Shown: one piece after another, positions 29,891 through 40,769 of the stretch
Layout of the letters: each line of letters opens with the position of its first letter
Numbering within the stretch: position 1 is the first letter of the stretch
Origin: Protopterus annectens
Taxonomy: Eukaryota; Chordata; Ceratodontiformes; Protopteridae
Direction: 5' to 3'
Assembly (NCBI RefSeq): GCF_019279795.1
Contig: NC_056738.1
Location: 399,604,408-399,668,407, forward strand
Length of the DNA: 64,000 bases
Notes under the pieces: model-generated
Databases searched by the model: none
What the model saw: the letters and a program-made list of their open reading frames with translations, nothing else
Told to the model about the DNA's origin: nothing
Made by a program: the position numbers and the translations under genes

Positions 29891-31770
29891 GTTTGTATGC
29901 TTTCAGTTTGCAGTTTGCACATGTGCAACAATTCCCTGATATGAGTGTTTTATGACCCCTTTGACTCCACTTACTGTAGTGGCTCCCATTGCTAATGTAC
30001 AGCCATGAAAACATTCAGTGGGAAATTCACAGTTTCACCTCCCATAAGGCCTGTCTTTCTTTTTCGCAAATCCATCTATATATGTGCGACATTTACCAGA
30101 TATGTGTGCATGTTTCTCATTCTTCAAAATGCACTTACTATCATAACACCTTTTTTTGCTCTGCTTTTCCTACAGTTGTTTTGCTCTACAATCCCCTTTT
30201 AATGCTGTCCATCACTGTGGATTCTGTTGCTATAGTATAACCTCTACTCCACTCTCAGTCACTGGTGGTACTTTCCTGTGTACTGCACATTTCTCTTTGT
30301 ACATTTTTGTTGCAATTTATTACACCAGTATTATACACCTGTGCACTCGGAATTGCATTGACTACTTTTGTGCTTTTGCACCATTAATGTGTATCTGAGC
30401 TGCTTGTACTTCAGTGTGGCTGAGAGGTGGTTTATCATGATCTAGCCAATAGTCTGTGCTGTGACTGCAGCAACAGGCTCCTAATCATACACACTGGACT
30501 AGTTACATGTATATGTAATAAGACTTGGGGCTAATCATGTCCACAGTATAAACAGTGGGATCTTGACTGTGATTGGAGATGTGGTGTTTATGAATCTCTG
30601 AATCGAGTCATACCAGTTCAGTTACTCTACAATGATGTGACAGCATCATCAGTCCATTGCAAGGGGCGGGACCATTTCAGTTATTCTACAATGATGTGAC
30701 AGCATCATCAAACAGTCCTTTGCAGGGGGCATTACTACCATCATGCCGCCTGAGCTTAAAACAAAACCTGAAGGAGGATGTGCCCCAGTATTACTTCTAT
30801 GCTCAGATACTTCATCCTTTCTTAATTTCTTTCTGCTTGTCTGACTTATTTACCCTAATGCAACACAGCAGTATGACATTTTCAATGAAATTTACACAAT
30901 AATGTTACCACAGTATAATGAGTAACCTAAAATTGAAAACTTTCATTTGTGAATACTTAATACAACTTTAATCTGTGAACACACAGTCAGTAAAATAAAA
31001 TGACTGCGTCTAAGCACTCAGAACAAAGGAGTGGGATATAAAATGATCACATAATAAAATATAATCATAATAAATAAAACCAAAACGATATTATATGCAG
31101 AATACAAGCTGCTTGGAAAGCTTAAGCTGTTGGACCACTTGTGTTGAATAGTTCTACCTTACAGCATAACGCAGCATTACCTTCAGGAAAATGTAACAGT
31201 CCAAATACCCCTTAAGCAGAATGTAGAAGATCCAGAGTATTACTTGAGTATAATAAACAAGTGACATTTTTCTGAAATTGTATTAGCCGAGATTCCATAC
31301 CTCATATCCAGAAGATGTGTCTCGGTTGAAGACTGGCTGTCGTTTGATCCTAAACGTTAGTTGACCACTGTACAGCAAACTTCTGGCATACAACTACTGG
31401 TCAGTAGACAGGGAATGAAAGGAAAGAAAGTCCGTATGAGAGAGAGGAAAGATGGTTAAAGGGCAAGCAGCTGGGCAACAGAGTGTAGAAAGATTAGACA
31501 TTATCCCTGATTTAATTCAGATTTTTTCACCCTCTTACTGATATCCTTCTCACACCAAAGCATGCTGATTTGCATGAATATCAACATCAGTGATTTTGAA
31601 TAGTGTATGTTTCAATCCGGGGAAGAAATGCACGTTTCTACATTGAACCAGTACAGAGAATAATGTCTAACAACAAATAACTATTATTATCAAAGATTTT
31701 TGGAAAGATCTGTGCCACCATTAAGACAAAGACAATGTCTTAATCTCCTGTTTTTGACTGAAACTGTACT
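29891..31770. other. unassigned region with an imperfect 59-bp tandem repeat
   Basis: No gene recognised. At 30615-30735 the block TTCAGTTA(C/T)TCTACAATG then ATGTGACAGCATCATCA occurs twice at a 59-bp offset with several changes. The remainder is AT-rich without coding potential that I can support. Confidence 0.4.
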
Positions 31771-31778
31771 GATTTATT

Positions 31779-32441
31779 GGGTCTGTATTAGAACATCGAA
31801 GTTTCAAAACTTTGAATGTTCTAATATCGACCCCTATTCAGCGAATGCTGAAAATAGTGAAGCTACAGAAAACTGAATTTTTTCCTAGGGAAAGAATTTG
31901 GTTGTCCGTTTCTGTTGCTTCGCTATTTTCAGCGCTGTGGTGGAAAATTACGGGTCAGGTTCAGGTAAGTGTGCGATTGGGCGCAGGTTAGGTGAGTTAG
32001 GGTGAGGGTGTGGGTTAGGTATGTGTGAGATTGTATGGACGTGAGGGTTAGGGCGTGTTAGGGTTAGGACGCGGGTCAGGTAAGTGTGCGATTGTGTGGA
32101 TGTGGGGTTAGGGTGGGGTAGGTGAGTTAGGGTTAGGGCGCGGGTGAGGTGAGTGTGCGATAGTGACGGACCTTAGGGTTAGGGTTTGGATTAAGGTAAG
32201 TGGATAGTTAGTGGTGTATGTACAGTTTAGTGTAGGGTTAGATGTAATATTTTAGGTGTATGTGTGTGGATCGCTGTTTGTTTGGTGTGCTCATGTTGTG
32301 TGTATGTGTTTTGGAACAGCACATTTTTTCCCTAGGAAAAAATTCGCTGTTCTGCATGTTCAATGTTGTAAGCGTTCGCTGAATAGGGGTCGATATTAGA
32401 ACATTCAAAGTTTTGAAACTTCAGTGTTCTAATATAGACCC
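31779..32441. mobile_element. non-autonomous DNA element, 67-bp TIRs, TTAGGG-like core
   Basis: The left end GGGTCTGTATTAGAACAT... and the right end read in reverse, GGGTCTATATTAGAACAC..., match at 64 of 67 positions (31779-31845 against 32375-32441). A weaker match continues inward past TTTTTTCCTAGGGAAA. The flanks GATTTATT (31771-31778) and GATTTACT (32442-32449) look like an 8-bp target duplication with one change. Each terminal repeat folds on itself (TTCTAATAT / TATTAGAAC arms). The core (31945-32215) is a G-rich degenerate tandem of TTAGGGTTAGGG-, GGTTAGGTGAG- and AAGTGTGCGATTG-type units. No transposase. An 8-bp duplication fits hAT, but the ends are not the usual CAGGG. Confidence 0.85.
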
Positions 32442-32621
32442 GATTTACTCCTAGCAAATTCATATTCTTTTTATTCAGTCATGGGTAAATAAGAAGCCAT
32501 CACCCCCTTTTTCATGGTGTGCTTAAACTGCTTTGATTAACTTGCAAAAACAAGTAAAAATCAGTAAGGAAGATGAATGTAGGTTTGTAATGTCTAAACC
32601 AACTGTACTTGAAGTAGTGAA

Positions 32622-33250
32622 TATTTATTTATTTATTGACTGGCTGACATTTTATTACTGAAAAAGTCCGACTGGGTAGAAGCCCATTTTCAGCAGAGGC
32701 CATGGAGAAAAGCTCTAAATTATTACAGAATATTTTAAGAACAATAATTGTATAATATTCAAAAATAACAACAAAAACATCTGCAGGTTAAATAATTATA
32801 ATAAATTAGACAATATAAAACATTGTTTAAGAATCAATACATGTTATATGACAGTCATTTAATACGTGGTGACATTTTAGATGATTTGTACAAAAATTAA
32901 AGGTAAGTTAGTCTTATACAAACAGGAATTGCAATATGAAGTGAGGGGAAAACAGGTTTATGGCATATTTAAAGAGTAGGTCAGGGAAGATAATTTGATA
33001 GAAGTAAGGAAGTAAGTGAAAAAGGGAGAGTAAGAAGGTATAAGGAATGAAAAAGTACTTGTTCCCATTATAATATTTGTATATATTATATTACAATAAA
33101 ATATTGTAACAGAGACAAAATAACTGCAAGTGGGATCTTTGGAAAAGGATAGGAACAAACTATATAAAAAATAGAAATTGTGGGAACAATACATGCAGAA
33201 CAATGTTTTGGAGGAGGAGTAAGGTTTAAGGGAAAGCAGGAAATGAGCAA
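32622..33250 (-). mobile_element. L2/Rex1-like LINE, 3' UTR fragment
   Basis: On the minus strand the tail is (ATAA)n preceded by GTCAATAAATAAATAAAT context, with GGGCTTCTACCCAGTCGGAC and TTTTCAGTAATAAAATG. It parallels the 3' end of the longer copy at 38617. Only the non-coding 3' region is present. Confidence 0.65.
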
Positions 33251-33679
33251 TTTATGTAATGATGAATTAATGATAATTGTATAAAAGTGTATATGGGATG
33301 TATAATGTTTGTAACTGTGAACATGTTAACATGGTTTGTTTTCTTCTATATCAATGTATTTTTACCTATGTCTCAAGTGATAAATAAAGGTGTTAAAAAA
33401 CTAAAAGGCAAAAAATGTGACATGATTCATACTGTTTTGAGGTTGCAATGCACTAGTTAAGTGATATGCAATAAATAAGGCATTCAGCTTTAAACAAAAA
33501 ATCACTTGCTTGGAATATGAACTAGGTTATTAACTAAAAGGTTGTGTTTCACTATTTTTGTTTAAGCTGCACTACAACAGCTATTCACAGGTGCAGTCCC
33601 CTTACCGATGAGTGTGGGGGCTTTGGGCTGCTCTGTTTACAGCGTGAGCCAGTTCACCTCTCATTATATAACCTGGTCC

Positions 33680-34780
33680 AAAGCTCCCCTTAGAATTACT
33701 TTTTTGATACTGCACTTAGCGTGAACACAAAACAAACACAAAAACTGTGGTGGTGGTGCTGCGGTAGCATTGTCGCCTCACAGATAGCCGTTGACCTGTT
33801 TGATTCTCAGCTAGAGTGTCTTCTGTGTGGAGACATGTGTGAATGGGCATACCTTCGTTGAAGGTTGTGCGTCAGGGCTAGCACCTCGGCACTTAAAAAT
33901 CTACTGCCAATCATTAGCGGACCGGAGTTCCACTGTGGTGACCCCTAACCGGGAAAAGCCTGAAAGACACAACAACTTAGCGTGAACACAAACAAAGCAC
34001 AGCACACTGCAGGTTAGAACCCCTGCATACAACTGATTCAAAAGCATAAGCTATGCAAGCAGCTTAGATTGCAGGAACATGCCACCACACCCAGCTGATG
34101 TCTGTGTTGCAGCTGAAACACTTCAGTTTCTACCTATGACATCACAAAGCAGGAGTGGAACAGAGTTTGCACAACAGCACCACCTCCTGTACAATATTGC
34201 TCTTCTCTGAAAATGGAAGACAGTGGCTCATGGTAACAAAGGCTACTTCTGCCATCCTGAAAATTGTAAAATATGAAAAGCATGCAGAGCTGCATGAATG
34301 AGCGAATGAAATTAAAGGAAAGACAGAAAAAAATGAGGACTGGAAGAAATGGCAGTTACTTGTGTAAATATCATGACTGAATGCACACGTATACGAGTTG
34401 CACTTGCTCCTTTAGAGGCCATAGACAACAAAGTTCAGACAGTTTCATACAGCTGTATAAAATTTTCTGAGACATTTTAAGTCAACATAAAAATGCATGA
34501 AGTACATTCACCTATGCTTAAGGGTAAACCAGGGCACATAGATGCACCTTGACTGTTATCACAAGACAGCCTGAAATCAGAAGAAACAGCCATGGCAGAA
34601 AGTAATAACAAATGAATTGAGGTAGCCTGTCTGCTGTATGATCTCACTGACTATGAAACAGTCTGTCAAAAGCTTACTTTAAATGACTAACAACCAGGAA
34701 AGTAGACAGGAGGACCAGGCTTTAAGTAACTTTTGCAAACATCTAACTAGCTACATTAAGAAAACTAAAAAAAAAAAGAA
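33680..34780 (+). repeat. 1-kb duplicated segment, copy 1
   Basis: From AAGCTCCCCTTAGAATTAC to about AACTAAAA this parallels 35848-36715: shared blocks include GGAACATGCC/GGAGCATGCC, GTGACATCACA-like, CAATATT-CTCTTCTCTGAAAATG, AAAAATGAGGACTGGAAGAAAT-like, and AAGCTTGCTTTAAAT-like. A SINE (33732-33974) interrupts only this copy. No coding content was seen. It may be two copies of an unknown interspersed repeat or an old local duplication. Confidence 0.7.
33732..33974 (+). mobile_element. tRNA-derived SINE with RTE tail, short form
   Basis: GGTGGTGGTGCTGCGGTAG head, then GTTTGATTCTCAG (B box), then GTGACCCCTAACCGGG tail ending in GAAAGACACAACAAC. An 18-bp duplication ACTTAGCGTGAACACAAA lies at 33714-33731 and 33975-33992. 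The leading CAAACACAAAAACT at 33732-33745 may be target sequence or tail slippage. It is inserted in the first duplicated segment. Confidence 0.92.
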
Positions 34781-35079
34781 AAAAGTTGAGATACTAATTA
34801 TTCTTTACTCCTATCATCATAAGAGAGTAAGAGGGAATATATTAACTTAGAAGTGAAGAAGGGAGAACTGGGGAGATGGGGTGATTTGGACAGATGGATG
34901 GGATAAATTCTAGAGTATGCAAAAGGAACTGAAAAAGTCAGCGATTTAAAACATAAAGGTGTTTCTAGTTTATAGCCAAAAACCCTCTGAAACCTAGCAT
35001 AGGTTCCAGAGTTAGTCAGTGGGTCATTTGTTAGAGAGAATACCCCAGAACCGGAAGAAAGTTACAGTGGTGAATCTCC

Positions 35080-35720
35080 CCAGAAGAGTCAACATTCCCC
35101 TAAACTAATACCAGTCCTGCTGAGCAGGCTTGTATAATTAACAAACAGAAACACTTCCAGGATCTCAGTGGAGCACTTCACTGCATATTGTCTGAGAAAA
35201 TGTATTAGTAGAGCTATGTGGCTAAAATATAGGACCAATTCCACTTGATCTATCTTGGGAGAAATTGTTAAGAGTTCCAAGGGGCAGGGGTGCACTGGGT
35301 GATGTAGATTACTTCAGTTTTAGTAATGGCATTCAATTCAATTCCTCACAGAATATTACCTAGCAAGATGCAAAGGTTGGGGTAGAAAATGCATCTATGT
35401 AATTGGTGTGAAGGAGACTCAAATGAAGGAATCAAAGGGTGGCAGAGGAAGGAAGCTATCAGACCAAATGAGGTAACAAGTGATATACCACAGGTACATA
35501 TTTGAGCCCTCTGCTATTCAGTGTTCTGTTTTAGACATATTAGAAGGTTAGTAGAAGGTGATAGTGAGGTGGAACACATAGCAGAATTCAAGGTAGAATA
35601 CCTAAGGCTGGAAGGGAGACTCTACTGAGTAAGTTAGAAAAAATAACAAGTGACATTAAAACTTTAGTGTAGAAAAATGTGTGGCTGTATATAGGATATA
35701 AAAACTCATGTGAAAAACAT
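35080..35720 (+). pseudogene. old CR1/L3-like RT fragment
   Basis: Reading across frames: FQDLSGALHCILSEKM, then VLVMAFNSIPHRILPSKM (family DLSKAFDTVPHxxLLxKL, about 35310-35365), then VTSDIPQ (family VTSGVPQG, about 35470), then a degraded FADD-type box AEFKVEYLRLEG (about 35580). It is far more eroded than the CR1 copies A-C and lies between the two 1-kb duplicated segments. Confidence 0.6.
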
Positions 35721-35847
35721 CAGAAATAGAGATGAAGCAAGCAGCCCAGGAATATGGTCCTGAGATGGAGACAAGGGGCTCAGGTAATGCCAGTAAGATG
35801 ATAAGATGCACTCTTTGAGAAACAGGCATTAAGCAACAAGAAGACCT

Positions 35848-36715
35848 TTTTAGGCTTCCTCAGAATCACCATGTTGATACTGAACTTAATGTAGACACCT
35901 GCTCAAAATCACACTTTGTAGGCTATACCCCTGAATACAAGTGATTCAACAGCATAAACTTTCTAAGCAGCTTGGATTGCAGGAGCATGCCATTACTCCC
36001 AGCGAATGTTTGATTTGCAGATGGAGCACGTCTGTTTCTAATTGTGACATCACATAGCAAAACTGGGAGTCAGCTTGTGCAGCAGCACCACCCGCTGGGC
36101 AATATTACTCTTCTCTCTGAAAATGGAGGACAGTGGCTCTGGGTAATACCGGCTACTTCTTCCACTCAGAAATATGTAAAATTTGAAAAGCACACAGCTT
36201 GCACAAATGAATGAATGAAGAAGGTGAAAAGAAAAGATGGAAAATAGGAAAATGGAGGGATGGAAGAAATATTACAACTGACTACACACTATATAAGTTG
36301 CACTTTTACTCATTTGAAGGCTGTAGACAGCAAAGTTGTGACAATTTCATATAGTAGTATAAAATAATAACTGAGATGGAGAGCAAACTTTTAAAATGCC
36401 TATCCTGGGGAATTTTCAGTCAACATAAAAATGTATTAAATACATTCAGTTAAGAGAAGAACATAACAAAACAGTTTGAAGCAGAAGAAGTGATGAGCCA
36501 GGTACAGAAATGCACCTTGACTACTATCACAAGATAGGATGCGAGGAGAGACTGGCCGAGAGTATTCCCAATGAACTGATGTAGCCAGTCATCTGTATCC
36601 TAGCCTGTCAAAAGCTTGCTTTAAATAACTAACAGCAGGAAAGCAGACTGAAGGAACTAGGATTTAAGTAGCTTAATAAACCGATGCAAACTTCTAACAA
36701 AACTAAGTATTTACT
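35848..36715 (+). repeat. 1-kb duplicated segment, copy 2
   Basis: Partner of 33680-34780, without the SINE. Shared landmarks: TTGATACTGAACTTA, GCAGCTTGGATTGCAGGAGC, GACAGTGGCTC, AAAATGTATTAAATACATTCA, TTGACTACTATCACAAGA and AAAAGCTTGCTTTAAATAA. Confidence 0.7.
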
Positions 36716-37957
36716 TCAAAGGAGTGTAACCTTAGGACTGATATATTTAGTTTGGTGGGGTGTGAATGCAGAGCTCCATCTTCAGGAAATCCAGGATAGG
36801 CTTTGTTCCCTCTCTGTAGGAATATCAATGCCTTTCTTTCATACCATACCAAGAAAACTTGCCACAAAATCTCAAACAACATGGAATGATTTATACAGTT
36901 CATACCAGATTCATACAGGTCACCATATAAATGTCTATGGCATCATTGACACTTGAAATGTATTAATCACATTTTATGCTTTATAAGGTACTGTCTTTCA
37001 TAACTGCACTGTTTACGTGTTGCCACTACCGCCATGCATTCTGTGCAGTGTGCCTTCCATATGTATGAACATGTGTAAAGCATGATATTATATGATATAG
37101 AATACTGTACAGTATTCTATATCATATGTATGAACGTGTGTAAAGCATGATATTATATGATATAGAATACTGTACAGATCTTGTCAATTTCATGTGCAAA
37201 CTGACACCATCTTTGTTTACCTCTTAGAGAAAGACTGGCAAAGTGATTGAGATCTGCAGAGCAATCTACAGCATATAATGTAAGCTACTGTGCTTACATT
37301 TGCCTTCCAGATATTATGGCCATTTGGAGAACAAAGTTTCAAGATGGGACAATCTAAAAATGTAATTTTTTTCCATCTTGTTGAGATGCTACTTTGGTAG
37401 GGAATGGAGGTTACTTGCCTAGTTTGATATTTAGGAGAGCACTGTCCACATGTTGACCTTTGTTGCAGGGTTCAGTAGTCCGGTGAACAATGCAGACACC
37501 ATGCAAATTCTGTTTCCAGGTGAAAAACTACTGGAAGAGACTTTACCTGCAAGGATGAATTAAACTACCAGTGTATTATGTATCATGATAAAGTTAAGTT
37601 AAAATTGTTGTGTATGTAACAAAAAGTAAGATTTGTAGATTTATGGTTTTGAAGCATACAGTACTGTATTAAGTAGCAACATCAGTCTGCATAATTCTAC
37701 AGATACTGTGCAAGCTTTGCAATCACTGAATGAAATTCTCAGATCTTATCTGTCATCTGTCACACATACATAATGGACCACAACATTAGACCTGTTCATA
37801 TTGAACTATTTACTGCAGTACAGTGTACAGAGGATGGCAGTGGCAGTGCTATATGTTGTTAGACATATGTAAAGGTGTGATGCACTCTGAGCAGTTTGTA
37901 GAAGGTAGCTGTAATCTGCTGTCAGATACCTGCATATGCAGGTACCTTTCATTCAAG
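36716..37957. other. unassigned DNA with a tandem duplication and palindrome
   Basis: No gene found. 37058-37122 is followed by a second copy at 37123-37177 (55 of the 65 bases, one difference). The junction creates a perfect 38-bp palindrome at 37090-37127 centred on GTAC (arm ATATGATATAGAATACT). 37800-37950 is related to 43255-43470 (CAGTACAGTG, AGACATATGTAA, GTGATGCA-TCTGA, GCTGTCAGAT). Confidence 0.6.
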
Positions 37958-38612
37958 ATTTATTTTATTTTATTTTGTTTTATTTTATTTAATTTCACAG
38001 ATGATTACCAGGAAAGTCTGGCTGGACATAGATCCCATTTTCAATGGAAAGCTCCATAAACACAATACAATTTTTGAGATGATAATGAAAGTTACTGACA
38101 GTTCAATCACTGTCAGTAATGACTACAATTAACACTGAGAAAAAGAATAGTGAATTTTAAATGACAATAAGTACAGATTAAAAACATTCTGATAATTGAA
38201 AAAGTCTTTAAAAAAGATTAAGTATTATTTAAGTGTAATTCTTCATGAGTGCAGGGATACAAATAAGATAGTCTGAACTCAAAGTGACAGGTGGGACCTG
38301 TCTAGAGAGGGACTAATGTGTGGTTTAAGAGACTGGGGTTATACAGCAGTGAGTTACATTTAGGAGATAGTATAAATGGGAGAAAGGCAAAGAGACAGGA
38401 AACAGGGAATAACAGAGAGGCAGAGGGAGAAAACAGGAGAAGGACAGAGGGCTGGAAGAGTGAGAACAGTAAGGACGAGGAAAAGATATAACGGGAAAAT
38501 ATTAGCTTAGAGTTAGACAAGCACATAACCATGACTTGAAGAGGAATTCTCTTAAAAGATCTTTTGAACAAATGACTGTTAGGTATTGATCTGATCGCAC
38601 TGGGAATTGTAT
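37958..38612 (-). mobile_element. L2/Rex1-like LINE, 3' fragment
   Basis: The tail at 37958-38003 is a T-rich (minus-strand A-rich) run. The sense strand then has the TTTCCATTGAAAATGGGATC block, and the end of the RT frame near 38560-38610 reads RIQFPVRSDQY then LLREFLFKSWL, comparable with the C-terminal NSLPxxLR...FKxxLKxxLF of L2-like RTs. It directly abuts the next element of the same family. Confidence 0.6.
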
Positions 38613-38616
38613 TCTA

Positions 38617-40745
38617 TGATTTATTTATTTATTTATTTATTTATTTATTTCAGTTTGATGACTGGGGAAGTCCACTGGGCCAAGAAGAGCCCGTTTTCAG
38701 TGGAGGCCCAGGGAGATAAGCTCCAAATAACATTACAATTAAACTTATAAATTACAAAATGAATCAATGTTATGCAAGAAATATACAACAAGAATTTTTA
38801 CATAAACATACATACATATAAAGATTAAAATAATGCATCATAAAATATACAGAGCAGTATAACATACTTCTTGTGGTGGGCAACCTGTATAGTACAGAGT
38901 AGGCAATAAAAGCAGTCATTGAGAGGAGTAATACAGGTAATGAAGTGTAGATATAAAATAAATAAATATTGGATCTCCAGAAATGATGACATCAAATAAG
39001 GTCATCAAGGTGAATAGGAGAATTGTCCAGTAGTGACATGTGGGGTGAATTGGTAGTAATGAGATGGTAAGGGGGGAGTTAAGTAGGAGAATGACATGGA
39101 CATGCCCATTTAGAGGATAGATGCAACAACAAGTGAGATTTAAAGTTGGTGTGATTAGGAATATTGTGGAGGGGGGGAGTTCCATAATTTAGCTATGGAG
39201 TAGGGCAGCAGAAGATGACATGGGGAACAAGAGGCTTTGTAGATTTGTAGGAGATTTTGATTTTCTGATCAGAGAGTGCGGTTAGGAATATAGGGGGTAA
39301 AGGCGGTAGTGAGAGATGGGTAGTTGGAAGGATTGAAGATGAGTTTGTGGGCATTGGTGAGCTGAATGAATTTCAAGTGGATAGGGAGTTCGAGTCATTG
39401 CAGGGAGAGGAGGGCTAGGCAGTGGTGGGTAGAGTAATTAGAATTGGTTGCAAATTTAATAATTTTATGGTAGCAGGACTTGAGTTTGGACTATAGGCTG
39501 AGCTGGAGGTTGGTTAACAAAGGTGCACTGTATAAAAGAGAGGGAAGAAGGTAGGAGGAGGCTAAGTTTTTTCTGGTAGAGGGACTGGAATAGCGGTTGT
39601 GTCTGTAAAGGAGTCCTAGTTTTTGGTGTGTTTTTTATGGCGGAGTGGATATGGATATCGAATTTTAGGTCTTCGTCAATGGGAATGCCTAGTAGTTTGG
39701 TACTAGGTACAATTTTGAGAGAGGTGTTGGTGTGGCTGAGTATGGGAAAGGAGGTTTTGTCAATAGTATTGTTCCTAGAAGGTGTGAAGATCATCAGTTT
39801 AGTTTTTGTTGCATTTAGGGCCAAGTGATGGTTTTGCATCCAGGATTCAGTTTTAGAGAAGGCGGACTGAGTTTTGAATAGAAGTTCAGATGGGGAGTGA
39901 TCTGAGCAGATGATTGTTGAGTCATCAACGTACTGCATGAGAGAGGATTCAGGGATGCTGCTGTGGAAATTGTTGATAAATATGTTGAAGAGGAGGGGAC
40001 CAAGTACAGAACCTTGGGATACTCCAGCGGGAGTTGGTAGGAAGGGGGAGGTGGAGGTTTTCCATTGTACAGCTTGTTGACAATCAGAGAGGTAGCTGGA
40101 GAACTAGGAAATGGTGGAGGGAGAGATGTGTAGAGTGGAGAGTTGTGATGGGAGTAGGGGGTGGGAGACGGTGTCAAAAGCTTTAGATAGGTCAAGGAAT
40201 AGGGTTGAGAAAAAATTGTCAGAGTCACAAGCTAAGTTAATGGTTTCAAGAAAGGAAAGGAGGGCAGTCATGGTGCTGTGATTAGGGTGGAAGCCATGTT
40301 GAGTGGGGTGAAGAGGTTGTTTTGCGTAAGGCATGGCATTAGTTGAGAGTGTATAACTTTTTCCAATATTTTAGAAAGAGGGGAGAGGATAGCAACAGGC
40401 CTGAAATTTGTAGTGTTGGTGTTTTTGCCACCCTTATGGAGTGGGATGATATAAGATTGGCATCAGATAGATGGGATGTAAGATTCCTGGATGGCTCTAT
40501 TTATTAAGATAGAAATGGGAAAGGCTATGCTGTCTGCAGCTAGTTTGAGGAAAGTTGACGTTAGGTTATCAGGAGCATTGCAGCAGGGTTTTAGCTATTT
40601 ATATTATATTTTATATTTAGCTATTGAGTTTTAATATAGGCAATGGCTAAGGATTTTTGGTTTGTAGATTGCAATGAGATGTTGTTCTGAAGAGTGAACA
40701 GGGCACTAGGAAGGTAATGTTTGAAAGTGGTGCTGGTTGCAAGTC
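38617..40745 (-). mobile_element. L2/Rex1-like LINE copy 1, RT and 3' end
   Basis: On the minus strand: HPTQHGFHPNHSTMTALLSF then TLFLDLSKAFDTVSHPLLPS (40334-40104), then a GVPQG-type stretch ahead of VLYLVPSSSTYL, then the active-site box QYVDDSTIICSDHSP (39938 downwards) and LNATKTKLMIF with STKLLGIPIDEDLKFDIHI. The C-terminus and 3' UTR follow, with GGGCCTCCACTGAAAACGGG, TGGCCCAGTGGACTTCC and an (ATAA)n tail at 38617-38651. Frameshifts make it inactive. The endonuclease is absent from this copy. Confidence 0.82.
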
Positions 40746-40769
40746 ATGATGAAGATTTACATATCACGT

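Noticed and set aside
31945-32215. Interstitial telomeric repeat from a chromosome fusion
   Set aside because: The TTAGGG-like units are degenerate, mixed with other units, and lie wholly inside a transposon with its own inverted repeats and target duplication.
38302-39185. Hydrophobic minus-strand open frames as membrane proteins
   Set aside because: They lie in the 3' UTR and C-terminal part of L2-like LINE copies; hydrophobicity comes from pyrimidine-rich composition.
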